From: Anastrepha obliqua
Lineage: Eukaryota; Arthropoda; Insecta; Diptera; Tephritidae
Direction: 5' to 3'
Length of the DNA: 64,000 nucleotides
Assembly (NCBI RefSeq): GCF_027943255.1
Contig: NC_072896.1
Span: 121,551,879 to 121,615,878, forward strand
The notes beneath the pieces are model-generated. The model saw only the letters and a program-made list of their open reading frames with translations, was not told the origin of the DNA and made no database searches. Every line of letters starts with the position of its first letter. Within the stretch, counting starts at the first letter, position 1. Both the position numbers and the translations under genes were made by a program. This document shows positions 44,813 through 55,395 of this stretch, in pieces.

Positions 44813-45707
44813 AAGAATGGTTAAATTTTAAGGGCCGATGTTGAATGTGAACCACACCTAAACGTCAAGTTTTTTTCTAACTCTATTTGAATCATGTAAA
44901 GATACACAATAGATCAACGCTTTAATATTTCAGGCTTATTATGAAAACGGGCGGTCAAATCAAAACGGGCGTTCGAAGAAAATCACCTTGAGTGATGAGG
45001 CACATTTTCACCTCAGTGGATTCGTCAATAAGCAAAATTGCCGTATTTGGGCGAATGATAATCAGTGATTGCCGAAAAACCAATGCACCCACAAAGAGTG
45101 ACTGTTTGGTGCGGTTTATGGGCCGGCAGCATCATTGGGCCGTATATTTTCCAAAATGAGGCCGGTCAGGCAGTTACTGTGAATAGTGTTCGCTATCGTG
45201 AGATGATAACGAATTTTTTATGGCCCGAATTGGAAGATATGGATGTGGACGATATGTGGTTTCAACAGGACGGTGCCACTTGTCACACAGCTAACGAAAC
45301 AATGGTTCTTTTGTGCGAAAAATTTGATGGCCGAATAATCTCACGTCGCGGCGATGTCAATTGGTCGCCAGGGTCACGTGATTTGACACCGTTGGACTTC
45401 TTTCTTTGGGACTATTTCATAGAAAAGGTGTACGTCGATAAGCCAGCAACAATTCAAGAGCTAAAGGATGGCATAATTCGGCCCATTAACGGCATAGAAC
45501 CTCAATTATGCCTCAGCATCATCGAAAACTTGGACCATCGGATGGAGGTGTGCCGCCGAGGCCGCGACGGCCGTTTGGCCAATATATTGTTTCATACGTA
45601 ATTGAACCATACTAATATTCTCATAATAAAGAGAAGTTATAATAACTTCCTAAAAAAAATGTATTTGATTCAAAATGAATACCGGCCCTTGAAACTTAAC
45701 CACCCTT
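44813..45707 (+). mobile_element. Tc1/mariner-superfamily transposon, family gamma copy 2
   Basis: An 895-bp element between TA at 44811-44812 and 45708-45709. The left end is AAGAATGGTTAAATTTTAAG and the right end is the complement of AAGGGTGGTTAAGTTTCAAG. It retains a largely intact catalytic C-terminal half. The N-terminal DNA-binding part is lost: after QAYYENGRSNQNGRSKK the frame jumps to ITLSDEAHF. It is the best-preserved copy of the four. Confidence 0.9.
44980..45601 (+). pseudogene. Family gamma transposase, catalytic part
   Basis: ITLSDEAHFHLSGFVNKQNC and RIWANDNQ (first Asp block, about 44982-45063) run into a stop. The 178-codon frame at 45065-45601 then gives EKPMHPQRVTVWCGLWAGSI, VNSVRYREMITNFLWPELED, MWFQQDGATCHTANETMVLL (second Asp), SRRGDVNWSPGSRDLTPLDF (third Asp), VYVDKPATIQELKDGIIRPI and a C-terminal RRGRDGRLANILFHT. 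All three acidic positions are visible. A +1 shift and a stop between the first and second blocks, together with the N-terminal deletion, make it non-functional. Confidence 0.88.
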
Positions 45708-45709
45708 TA

Positions 45710-46639
45710 CTAATAATAGTTTTCGAATCTAATACAACTACTTTAAAAGAGTAGAATCGGCGGAAATACATTTTATGCCTCACCCCTTCCCGTACACCAA
45801 TTGCTCATATTGAAACGGGAAGGGATGTGCATTAGTAGTGTCGAAATTTCTTTGATCAGCACTTGATTGATGGTAAAGTGTTTCCTTTCGGGCTTATCAA
45901 CGCATACACAAGCACACATATATTATTCTTCTATATTCATATGCATCGACTCATAATTTCATACGTATCTATGTCGTAGTTTCCGTTTTTATTACTATCT
46001 ATTAGCTGCACTGCTTTTCATATTCAAGTATTTTTTTCGTATTTTTTAGTTGTGCGTGTGTGTGTGTGATAGTGTGCTTTGCCAATATTTATCCTGAATT
46101 ACAATGGAAACAAGTTTTCGCACTTTCGTGTGTGCACAATCTGATTGTGTGGCTAGGAACAAATCAACACTTGCGTACATTTGGACTGATTGAAATTTTA
46201 TGTTCATCTTTTTGTTCTGTTTTTTTTTTTTTTTTTTTTTTTTGTTGTAGGAAATCACAAATTTCATAGGCAATCCATAGTCAAGCATAAAATGCCAGAT
46301 GATAGTTTCTACTTGTGCATGATTTGAAGGTACATAGATAGGCATGTGAGGGGCTTGTGCTGTTATAGCAGCTCTTGCATAGGAGCTGAGCGAATGTTGA
46401 ACAATATTTCAGATAAAAGATTATACTTATACATACTTTTTAGTAATAAATTGATTTAGTAACTTGGTAGCTGTTTGATAATTTTCAATGTAACCTTCTT
46501 CAGCTGCAAAATCTTAATTGCCAAATGCCTACATCTTGGACCAATATGATAGCACATAAAATTGGCACAGTTTTGACAATTTTCTTTTATTTTCTTGAAT
46601 GTTCATAAGTTTTTGATAAAAGTATAGTTTACTATAGAA
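45710..46639. other. No recognisable gene
   Basis: A T-run of about 24 bases at 46219-46242 and a TG run near 46053-46068 are the only notable features. Confidence 0.5.
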
Positions 46640-47198
46640 GCTTTGTTGTTTGATTGACATTCTGGGGTTGCCTGATAAACTAGCAAATGCAGGTTGGGCA
46701 AGCATACCACTAAGCGCTGTACCTTTTCTAGGTGTCAGTACTGCACCGATTCAAATGTGGATTGACCCTTTCATGCGGTCTACCCATAGAAGATATTGCT
46801 CTGAGTTGGACTCCTGCAAGTGCTTTGTGGTAGAAACAAACTGGAAATTAGTGACCTTTCTCCTGAGACTTAGTAGAAAGAACCTGAGATCAGTGGTACA
46901 GTGCACAATGCCTGTGGTCACCATAAGGCTATGGGAATCATTGGCGGCCTAATATGCCTGTCGTGTCGTGAAAATGAGGACAGTGCAGAGCATTATCTCT
47001 GCAGACTTAGACTGTTGGGGCGCAATGTACTGAGTATGAGTGAAATTCATACTCTTCCTCGTCTGGACCACTTAAGATTCCCCAATGAATAGTGAAAAAT
47101 CGCGGAAAAGCGACCCCAAACCAATTTTTGCGTCTTACCATCCATAAAACATCTATCCTGTCTCTCTATTCCCTCCACTGCAATCTTTCCGGGTGTAG
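46640..47198 (+). mobile_element. Non-LTR retrotransposon C-terminal tail, related to family alpha
   Basis: 46650-46952 reads DKLANAGWASIPLSAVPFLG (the end of RNase H, equivalent to ADELARAGS), VSTAPIQMWIDPFMRSTHRR, then ETNWKLVTFLLRLSRKNLRS. After a frameshift, 46901-47092 gives HHKAMGIIGGLICLSCRENE, SAEHYLCRLRLLGRNVL and HTLPRLDHLRFPNE, then a stop. The CxxC...H...C knuckle is intact. A pyrimidine-rich 3' UTR runs to 47198 and stops at the TA where the next transposon begins. Confidence 0.85.
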
Positions 47199-47200
47199 TA

Positions 47201-47602
47201 AAGGGTGGTTAATTTTCAAGGGCCGATGTTGAATGTTAACCACACCTAAGCGTCAACGACACCGTTGGACTTATTTGTTTGGGGTAATTTTAAAGTGAAA
47301 GTGTATGTATTTAAAAAAAAAAGTGTATGTCGATAAACCAGCAACAATTCAAGAGCTAAAGAATGAGATAATTCGGCACATAAACGGCATAGAACTTCAA
47401 TTATGCCTCAGCGGCTTCAAAAATTTGGACCATCAGATGGAGGTGTACCGCCGAGGCCACGGCGACCATTTGGCCAACATTTTGTTGCGTACGTCATTGA
47501 GCCATACCAATATTATCATAGTAAAGAGAAATGAGAATAATTTCCTAAAAAAAATGTATTTTGTTCAAAATCAACACCGGCCCTTGAAACTTAACCACCC
47601 TT
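47201..47602 (+). mobile_element. Family gamma deletion derivative (402-bp), copy 3
   Basis: Flanked by TA (47199-47200 and 47603-47604), with ends AAGGGTGGTTAATTTTCAAG and the complement of AAGGGTGGTTAAGTTTCAAG. The inside retains about 60 bp of the left end, a scrap containing DTVGLICL (from LTPLDFFLW), and the last ~65 codons (KVYVDKPATIQELKNEIIRH to HLANILLRTS). A partial duplication around KVYVFKKKKVYVDKP marks the deletion junction. This is how a MITE-like derivative arises from a transposon. Confidence 0.9.
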
Positions 47603-47604
47603 TA

Positions 47605-48299
47605 CAACAGTCTTCCTGGCTGAGTGCTAATAGCTTACTGTCTAACACAAGTCATACAAACCCAATTTCAAACTTTTATACAGAAATCAGAAAATCTGCC
47701 ATCCCATTTCCTTGGTTTTTAATTAAAAATAAATATTTAATAAGTTTCTACGAAGTTTTTTATACACAGTTTTAAAGCTCATTCAAATCTAGCACAATAA
47801 AGTGTAAGCGTTTAAGTTTTTTCTAGAAAATCCCGTTGGTTTCTTATAATTTTTTTTTACGGGGCTATGCGTTTTCTTCATATAAAAAAAAGTCGTGCAT
47901 GCTTGTGCAATTTCTCTGACTTTTCTAAAAAGTATGAAACTAAGATTTAGACAATGAATATACCTTTATAAAAAAGTTAATAAATATTCAAAAACAAAGT
48001 AAAATAGGCCAAATTCTGAAGTGCGATCATTTGATCACTGGATGAACATGGACGAGCCAACTCTGTGCTGAGCGTTCTTAACCTTACTATACTTTTCACT
48101 AACCTTTGCTTCAACTAACCCCTCAGGTGATATTCAAAGTATTTGCAGTCCGAGTTTAAAGACGATCACAAATCTGGCTCTCAATAGTAGGTAAGGGTAT
48201 TGTACGCTAAGCTTAAGTTTTCCTTGTCGTACGAGTTGCTGCAGTGTCCTATGAGAAAACCTATTCGCTTCTCTCGGCACACATAGTCTAATGTACACA
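47605..48299. other. No recognisable gene
   Basis: AT-rich at first and more balanced after 48100. The last part may be decayed 5' sequence of the R1-like LINE. Confidence 0.45.
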
Positions 48300-49260
48300 T
48301 ACCGATTGCGATTGTGCTGCGCCTAAAACAGAAGCCGTACTCATCAGCAGCCGAAAGAGAGTTGAAAAGGTTAAGATTAGAGTTGGGGACAGCATTATCG
48401 AGTCAAAGCCATATGTAAAATACTTAGGCGTTTTGGTAGACCACCGATTTAGCTTCCAAGACCACTTGGAATACGCTAGCAACAAAGCTGCGACTACAAA
48501 GAATAATGGTGAACATTGGAGGACCAATACAGCAGACAAGGCAGGTCCTGGCGGGAGTAGCGAGGTCTATCCTTTTATATGGCGTGATGCATTCAAGCAC
48601 GCTTCATACGTATGAAGTAGTAACTCCACGTACCGCTTGTGTGTTCTTAGAGTCTGCTCTGCCTTCCGGACAGTCTCAGAAGAAGCGGCGCTCATCGTAG
48701 CTGGTCTATGCCCACTCGACTTGTTAGCCCCGCAGATGTACGAAATGAGAAGTATGAGAGACAACTAAGCCCAATGGGATCAGCTGGCACTGAGAAAATC
48801 CATGAACCGCCGCTGCGTGGACCAGTGGCAGAAGCGATGGAATAGCGCAAACAAAGGTAGGTGGATCCACCGTCTCATCCCCAATGTTGAAGCTTGGTTC
48901 CAGAGAAAGCACGGAGAAGTAGGCTACTATCTCTACCAAATCATAAGAGGTCATGGCTGCTTTAAAGCGCACCTTCACCGCTTTGGGTACGAAAAATGTC
49001 CATACTGCCAGCAGTGCACACCAGCAGTTAGGGAGGACGCGGAACATGTGCTTTTCCCGTATCCCCGCTTCAGAAGAGTAAGGGCTAAACTGGAAGGCAG
49101 CCTTGGCAGCAGCATCAACCCCAAGAATTTAGGGCCACTGATGTTGAAGAGCTAGGACAAACGGAGCAAAGTAAAACACATGGCTGCTGAAATAATGCAG
49201 TAGCTCCGACATAGCGAGCAGGCAAGGCGGATGCGCGAACGCCAAGCAAGAACGGCAAGC
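48300..49260 (+). mobile_element. R1-clade-like non-LTR retrotransposon, RT C-terminal part
   Basis: TEAVLISSRKRVEKVKIRVG and KPYVKYLGVLVDHRFSFQDH are typical of the R1 clade RT end. They are followed by NIGGPIQQTRQVLAGVARSI and LLYGVMHSSTL in one frame, and SALPSGQSQKKRRSS in another. The open frame 48802-49155 (117 codons) gives VDQWQKRWNSANKGRWIHRL, PNVEAWFQRKHGEVGYYLYQ and GHGCFKAHLHRFGYEKCPYC, then AEHVLFPYPRFR. This is the R1 tail with a CxxC...H zinc knuckle in which the last Cys of CPRF is Tyr (YPRF). Several frameshifts. Confidence 0.85.
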
Positions 49261-49555
49261 AGCACACCTATTCAGAGATGAAAATGCAGGTAAACTGACG
49301 ATACCACTATTAGAAACTAACTGTTCTATGGTAACGAACATGTGGGGAGGGGACGCATAGATCCGACAGGTGTGGTTCTCTTCAGATATGAGTGAACAGT
49401 GGTGGTAATAGGCAGATGCAGCCTGTGACGTTTTGAGTGCAACGCTCAAATCGCCTCCTGGCGAAATTCTTGACGGTAGTGCCGGCGGATCAATACTTTG
49501 GCGGTAGGAGGTTTAGTTCGGGTTAAAGTCGTACACTGACGGGGTAAAGCTTTCG
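49261..49555. other. Probable 3' UTR of the R1-like LINE
   Basis: Follows the R1-like coding tail without a visible boundary. No gene is seen. Confidence 0.35.
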
Positions 49556-49559
49556 CTGA

Positions 49560-49810
49560 AACAAAAAACACACATACCGATTGCAGAAGTTGTGGGGATC
49601 CGGTAGAGAAAGAAACAGTTGAACACTTTCTCTACAAATGTTCGGGTCTGGCGGCTAGCAGCTTGAGGTTCTTTAGTGTGCATTTTGGAGATAGCCTGAG
49701 GCAGCTCTCCAACCTAGAATCCGTTTCTCACCTCCACTACATCAACTGCACTGGATGGCTATATATGGTTTACCTCCTTTAAGTTTAGTAAGTTTTCGCA
49801 GGTAGGTTAT
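49560..49810 (+). mobile_element. Non-LTR retrotransposon 3' tip, family delta
   Basis: HTDCRSCGDPVEKETVEHFL and YKCSGLAASSLRFFSVHFGD form a CxxC...H...C knuckle, and SHLHYINCTGWLYMVYLL ends the protein. The same tail, decayed, closes the LINE at 57395-57990. Only the last ~80 codons are present. Confidence 0.75.
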
Positions 49811-50462
49811 GACCGGTTCCAAAATACAGAAGCAATCTACAGGTCTTTGGACTAAATTTGGTTTACGGGTAATTGTATATCGGGTATATATAACTGGACA
49901 AACTTTCTGATTTATTCAGACGACGATTTTTTATTTATTTAAATGAAAAATTACATATTTGCACTCCCAGGTGCTTCAATGAATTAAAAAATGTATGCTT
50001 TCTTCTTCTCTAAAGTATGTAATGGGAAGCTGATTTAGATCTATAAGCTTACATACATACATTAGGGTGACTCACTACAATTTATAGTCAAGTTATTATT
50101 TTAAGATTTCCGCTAAAATATTTCGGTCAAATCTTAAGCCTTTAGTGAGTCGAAGTGACTTGAAAATGCTTTCCAAAGTCGGGTTTTTATAAATGAATAG
50201 ATAAAGATATTTTGCCAAAACAGCGCATTAATTGATAGCAAAACTGGAGCTGAAAAGGTGTTTATAAAAATATTTAAAAAACTGAATTAAAATAATGATA
50301 TTTTTTTTAGTAGTAGTATTTCTTTAGTAATACAATAATTCATTTCAATATATAAATACACAAAAAAAGAAATTTGTGGCAAGAACAATGTTGTCTGTCA
50401 CAGCTCAAAAATTAATCACTAATAAACTCTGCAATAAGAAACTCTCTATAGCGTAAGCCTGA
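49811..50462. other. AT-rich DNA; one orphan transposon-like end
   Basis: CATTAGGGTGACTC at 50060-50073 resembles the CATTAGGGTGGCC terminus of the element at 54165-58437, but no partner end was found nearby. No gene. Confidence 0.45.
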
Positions 50463-50546
50463 GTTGAATTTAAACCACACATAAACGTCAAGCTTTTTTC
50501 TGCATTTCATTTAACTTTTTTCAATTTCAGACTAACTCCTTGAACC

Positions 50547-50918
50547 ATGGAAAGATACACAATTGAGCAACGCGTTAAAGTTATTCAGGCTTATGAAAAC
50601 GGACGTTCAATCAAAATGCATATCGCGCACTTCGTGAATTTTTCGGTCAATTTAATCGTCCAAATGTGCGTACAATCGGAAAAATTGTGCAAAAGTTTGA
50701 GCAAACCGGGTCTGTAGGAGATGTGAAAACACCAGTGCATGCTCGTACAGCGCGTACTGCAGAAAATATTGCTGCTCTTCGCAATAGTGTGGTTTAAGAG
50801 CCGTCCACCTCAACTCGCCGTCGTGCCCAACAATTGCACCTCTCACGCTCGTCGTTGATGAACATTATGCATAAAGACTTGCATTTACACGCCTACAAGG
50901 TGCAATTGAGCTTAGGCT
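50547..50918 (+). pseudogene. Family gamma transposase, N-terminal DNA-binding half
   Basis: Translation begins MERYTIEQRVKVIQAYENGR and SIKM. After a frameshift it runs REFFGQFNRPNVRTIGKIVQ, KFEQTGSVGDVKTPVHARTA, RTAENIAALRNSVV (stop), STSTRRRAQQLHLSRSSLMN and IMHKDLHLHAYKVQLS. These are two helix-turn-helix segments with the linker that precedes the catalytic core (KDLHLHPYKVQ). It breaks off before the first catalytic Asp. Confidence 0.88.
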
Positions 50919-50924
50919 AGTGTG

Positions 50925-51420
50925 GAAGTCAACAAGGTGGCGGACAGCTGAACGGCCTATAGATATGTAGGTTAGCTGCGAATACTAAATAAGCAGTCCC
51001 CGACCAAAAGCGGCAGAAATGGAGGGCATAGTTGAAAAGGCTATTCTGCTCGGTGAAATCTCTGTGACGGGGCGAGTCGATACCGCCCAGAAATAAGTGT
51101 CGCCCAGAAATAAAATCCTAAAGCGTCTGACTCAAATTGAGCGGCTTCTTAGGCAGCGTCTGCCTCTATGTTAGGAGCGGCTGAATGAGCACCTGTCAGT
51201 AGGTCTAAAATGATATGTGTAGGATCCCTGAATAATAAAACATGGATGGAAGTAGAAAATATGTTAAAGTTACGGTGTAGGGTGTAAAAAGCCCAGTGCC
51301 AGCGGTTTTGAGGAGTGAGCAAGCAGGCTCCCGGCCGTCGATATCCAACGACTGCAATGATACGATGGTGGTGCACTTGGCTAACGTATCAGATAACACT
51401 ACAAGAAAAATAGATAGCCC
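50925..51420. other. Unidentified ~495-bp sequence replacing the gamma catalytic region
   Basis: This stretch has no match to the other gamma copies. It contains a 13-bp direct repeat, CGCCCAGAAATAA, at about 51088 and 51106. Frames on the minus strand (51149-51450) show no domain. It may be a separate insertion or filler from repair. Confidence 0.5.
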
Positions 51421-51559
51421 ATATTTTGGCCGATATTTTGTTTCATACAAAATTGAGCCATACCAATGTTATCATAATAAAGAGAAATGACAATAATTTC
51501 CTAAAAAAATGTATTTTATTCAAAATCAACACCGGCCCTTAAAACTTAACCACACTTTA

Positions 51560-51894
51560 TTAAGCAAATTAATTTTTTCCCCATTATGATCATTAAGTAT
51601 AATATATCTATTACTTCCACTTCATTTAGCTTCGCTGCCTTTAAGCATCCTGTTCTGATCTCCTTCAGTACCGGACATATCTTCTTCCTCGTTTAAATTG
51701 CAGAGGGCGCAAATTTTCTGGGTATTTCCATACGCGGTTGCATTTAACTTTAGTAAACTACATCTTGCTCTGAAAATTGTTGTAATGCCAGCTACTCGCA
51801 TATCTTCTTTAATATATTTCTCCCCTTTTGATATTTGCGAAAAAAATTGTTGGGCATGAAGGGGTTAATTTTCCAAGAAATGAAAATATTAAGA
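51560..51894. other. No recognisable gene
   Basis: A short AT-rich spacer. 51660-51800 may be decayed LINE sequence, but no motif is secure. Confidence 0.35.
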
Positions 51895-52990
51895 AAGTAG
51901 GTAGGTAGGTAGGTATAGTGGTTGCCTTTTGACACACCTAGGCCTGCTGTAGACCCATTGTGATACCACCGGAGCTGTCCCCTCTCCTCACTCTACATCA
52001 TCCTCATTGAACCAACCTCTGGCTTTGATATATCTAACAAGACTTGTTATTTTTATATTGGCTACTTCTGCCAAGTTATTTAGGGAGCGTTTTCCTAAAA
52101 TATTGACCCTTCTTTTATCCAGAGCCATGCACCCGCATAGAAAGTGTTCTATAGTCTCTTCTTCTTGAATGTCGTTACAGCTTCTGCAATAGTCGTTATA
52201 GGGTGAACCCGAGTCTACTGGCATGCCTGTCAATCAGACAATGCCCTGTTGGGGCCCCAAGAAGATATCTCATGTTCTTCCTGTTCAGTTTCAACTGTCA
52301 GTTTGTGCGACCCATATTCCATTCCGACCACGTCATTCTACTAGTTGCACTAGTTAGGGACTGAGACCATATACTCTTGGCAGCACTGATAGTGTGTTTA
52401 TCTATAAGCATCTTGCAAGTTGCTAAAGGTATAGGAATGTTCGCTTTGTCTGGTTGGATCTGTAATGTGGTACCAAATCTCGCTGTTCATCTGCTTTGCA
52501 GTTGCCTTCTATGTCTCTATGACCCGGCACCCAGAGCAGGCTTATTACAAAGTACTGTGATAGTTCTGTCAAAACGTCGATACATTCTTTTACTGTCTTC
52601 GAGTTAATATTAGGCGATTTTAAAGCTTTCAGGGCTGATTGACTATCTGAATATATGTTTATATCTCTTGTTGTTAGGACATTTTATTTAGGGCTAGCAG
52701 GCTTTCTTTAATAGCCAATATTTCAGCTTGAAATACGCTGCAGTGATCCGGTAACCGGAATGAGATGTTGGCATTCATTCCTTTAGGATGAAGGCCTCCG
52801 CCTACTTGATCATTTAGCTTGGAACCATCAGTATAGATGCTGATTCCGCTTTTATTGTCCATTACCCCAATGTCCCAATCCTCTCTCGTTGGGAAAGTTC
52901 TGGTAAAGGATGTGTTTAAATGCAACTCCACTGAGCTGCAGAAGTCTGTCGTAAGCAAGTATCTTTCCAGTAATATTTTACAAGCCTAAA
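51895..52990 (-). mobile_element. Non-LTR retrotransposon: nearly intact RNase H, knuckle tail and 3' UTR
   Basis: From 52958 leftward: DNKSGISIYTDGSKLNDQVG, ANISFRLPDHCSVFQAEILA, then INIYSDSQSALKALKSPNIN, TVKECIDVLTELSQYFVISL and LWVPGHRDIEGNCKADE. The RNase H catalytic residues (D of YTDGS, E of FQAE, D of YSDSQ, H of WVPGH and D of ADE) are all present. After a frameshift follow ATCKMLIDKHTISAAKSIWS, the TGHCLIDRHASRLGF block and, in 51988-52233, CRSCNDIQEEETIEHFLCGC, ending VRYIKARGWFNEDDVE. The 3' UTR reaches a (GGTA)n/(TACC)n tail at about 51896-51916. It is among the youngest-looking LINE pieces here, but no RT remains. Confidence 0.9.
51896..51916. repeat. (GTAG)n tetranucleotide tail of the LINE
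   Basis: Four to five GTAG units at the 3' end of the minus-strand LINE, as with LINEs that end in short tandem repeats. Confidence 0.8.
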
Positions 52991-54162
52991 TTGATTAAGA
53001 TTTGGCTGAAGTTATGCAAGTCTTCCATAAACCTATCTTCCAAGAAAAGTTAAAAATTGCATTAATTTTGTTTCGTTGATGAAATTTGTAAATGTTTTTT
53101 TTTTTTAGGAGAGTAATGCACCCTTATACATATACGTATACATATAATTTTTCCAAAATCTTAATTTTTTTCATTTCCATTTTTTGAAAAAATTTGGCTC
53201 GCACTTTGACTTATTTGAGTCCAAGGAAATGAGCTTGAAAATTGAGCTTCTTTGAGTTTGGGGTCCGAAAAATATAAAATTCATTTTGCAATCATTTCCC
53301 TAAGTCTTTAAAGCTCAATTTGCTTTCTTCGCTATTCTCGATTCACCCACACATGCATACGTATATATGTATGTATGCGCTAGTTATGTAAACAAATCAT
53401 AGTAAAATATGCTAATGGAGCCTTGCTACCATCCATCTTCACATGTCTTTGCATAAGCACACACTCAGGAAATTAACATGCATAAGCAATTGTGTGTACA
53501 TACACATACGCATACGTAGGCATGCGTAACACACACATATTTATGCGGACCTATTGTTACAGCGTAACTGATCCGTTTTCGATTAGAAATAGCAAAGTTT
53601 TGTTGAAAGAATTGCGGCAATGGTTAGAGTGGGTGTGCTCTCATATGCAGATATATTAAAGGGTGTACTCATAAAGGGCATATTTAAGCTTTTATTGTAG
53701 ATACACGCGTACTTCATGTGAATGGATATCTGTGACAATATTTGAGAGACAGTGAACAAACAAAGAAGGCAGTTGATATATGTATAATAAAATAATGTGG
53801 CAATAGTTAATGTGATGGGGCCTTGCTTCGGCTCAAATGGCAAATATTTCAAATTTTAGTTAATCATAATATATCTTTTAAGTAAAGGCATAGTTTTAGC
53901 GGATTGTAAGCGCCACTACAACTGTCGTATTTCTAAAGCCATGGATGTGAATTGTTAACAAATTTAGAGTCAGAATTGGTAGTGGAATCAGAGTTGGTAG
54001 AAACCCACTCACAATTCTGAGTATATCAGCCAAGCCAGAGCAAAAGACCTCAGTGGGGCGAGCACTAAACAATTCAACAGGACTTTATTACAATGGCTTG
54101 AATGTTATATTTAGTATAAAAACGCGTTAATGCACAAATACAATCTCATATGTATATGTATG
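52991..54162. other. Low-copy-looking DNA without a supported gene
   Basis: AT-rich with CATACG/ATGTATG-type words (53340-53380 and 53500-53530). The frames are short and unassigned. Confidence 0.5.
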
Positions 54163-54379
54163 TACATTAGGGTGGCCTAAAATAAAAAGTTACTCAAAAA
54201 TATGAGACACATATTTTTATTAATTTTTTATTTAATATTAACCCATCTTGAAAATGACCTTCGAATTTTCACTGGAAAAACACACTCTTCTGTATATTTA
54301 ATGTAAAATATTTACAGATCGATATTATCTGATCTCCTGGTGATCTCCACTAAATTTGTTAAAAGCAATAATAATCTAC

Positions 54380-55395
54380 TTTTCAAAGCACGGACGGCAG
54401 CTTTCTACTCCTGCAAATCTATTTTCCGGGTCTTAAGGCACAGGTCGTGCTGTGGATGTGCAACGTAGTGGTTCTACCAATTTTAATGTAAGGATGCCTG
54501 GTTTGGTGGGAAGCTCTTCGGATGGGCCATAACATCACTAAACTGGGAACGGTGCAAAGGAATGCTTGCAGTGGCATCACTGAAGTACGTAGAACTTGCC
54601 CTAAACTACTCTAAATGTCCTTTTGGACTTACATTTCATCGACTTTTACGTCATTTCCATCGTTGTTCAAAGTACAATCAGGTTAAAATATGTTGGCGGC
54701 TAGAGGGATTGCCTCTCAATGGATATTGTCGCATTTTTGGGTAGCTAACCCCGTATTGCCGGCCGCCTTAGCTGAATGGGTTGGTGCGTGCTAACCATTC
54801 GGAATTCATAGAGAGAACGTAGGTTCGAATCTCCGTGAAACATCAAAATTAAGAAAAACATTTTTCTAATAGCGGTCACCCCTCGGCAGGAAATGGCAAA
54901 CCTCCGTGTGTATTTCTGCCATGAAAAAGTTCCTCATAAATATATCTGCCGTTCGGAGTCGGCTTAAAACTGTAGGCCCTTCCATTTGTGGAACAACATC
55001 AAGACGTACACCACAAATAGGAGGAGGAGCTCGGGCAAACACCCAAAAAGGGTGTACGCACCAATTATATATATATATAACCCCGTATTTCGCTGAGCTT
55101 CTGGCATATCTTTCTATCCGCAAACTGAAGTTTGAGCATCGTGGGACTCATCAGGGCTATCTTTCCAAGTAGGTAGGATTGGAGCGAGGAGAGAATCTGT
55201 ACCCGAGCTGGTACATCTGCCTTCACTGGCAGCTTCAATATGGAACCGAGATTCGGAGCAGGAGTTTTCTCTAAATCAGCCAATTTATCTATTTCCTTAA
55301 AATTGCTGAATACTGCTAATGTTTTTCAGACAGAAGTCTTTGCGATCCGGCACGCATGCAAAATACTTCGGGATCACGGAACGAGGAAGATATTA
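54380..55395 (+). mobile_element. Family delta non-LTR retrotransposon, left part (RT end to RNase H start)
   Basis: VVLPILM*GCLVWWEALRMG, HNITKLGTVQRNACSGITEV and RRTCPKLL are the RT thumb landmarks. The sequence is interrupted by a SINE (54758-55077) and then resumes. Near 55325-55380 it reads FRQKSLRSGTHAKYF in one frame and FFRTEVFAIRHACKILRDHG in the correct one, which is the FQAEV.AI block of RNase H. It then breaks exactly where the 2-kb palindromic element begins, and continues at 57394. Confidence 0.8.
54758..55077 (+). mobile_element. tRNA-derived SINE, complete copy with 12-bp target duplication
   Basis: A 320-bp full-length copy. Box A is TAGCTGAATGG (54769-54779) and box B is GGTTCGAATCT (54822-54832). 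The tail is an (AT)n run. The duplication TAACCCCGTATT flanks it at 54746-54757 and 55078-55089. This copy defines the SINE's exact ends and shows insertion by LINE-type target-primed reverse transcription into the family delta LINE. Confidence 0.95.

Larger units (their letters stand above)
50463..51557 (+). mobile_element. Family gamma transposon, copy 4, rearranged
   Basis: The left tip is lost: the family sequence begins at TTGAATTTAAACCACACATA. It continues through the transposase start and N-terminal half to about 50920. Unrelated sequence follows to about 51420. The last ~130 bp of the family then resume (GGCCGATATTTTGTTTCATA to AACCACACTT), with TA at 51558-51559. This copy supplies the N-terminus absent from copies 1-3. 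Confidence 0.85.

Noticed and set aside
46219..46242. Poly(T) run as the tail of an inverted retrocopy
   Set aside because: No gene-like or LINE-like sequence and no target duplication next to it.
54758..54840. A tRNA gene
   Set aside because: The boxes belong to a repeated SINE head. The cloverleaf is degenerate and the unit is followed by the same 240-bp body in other copies.
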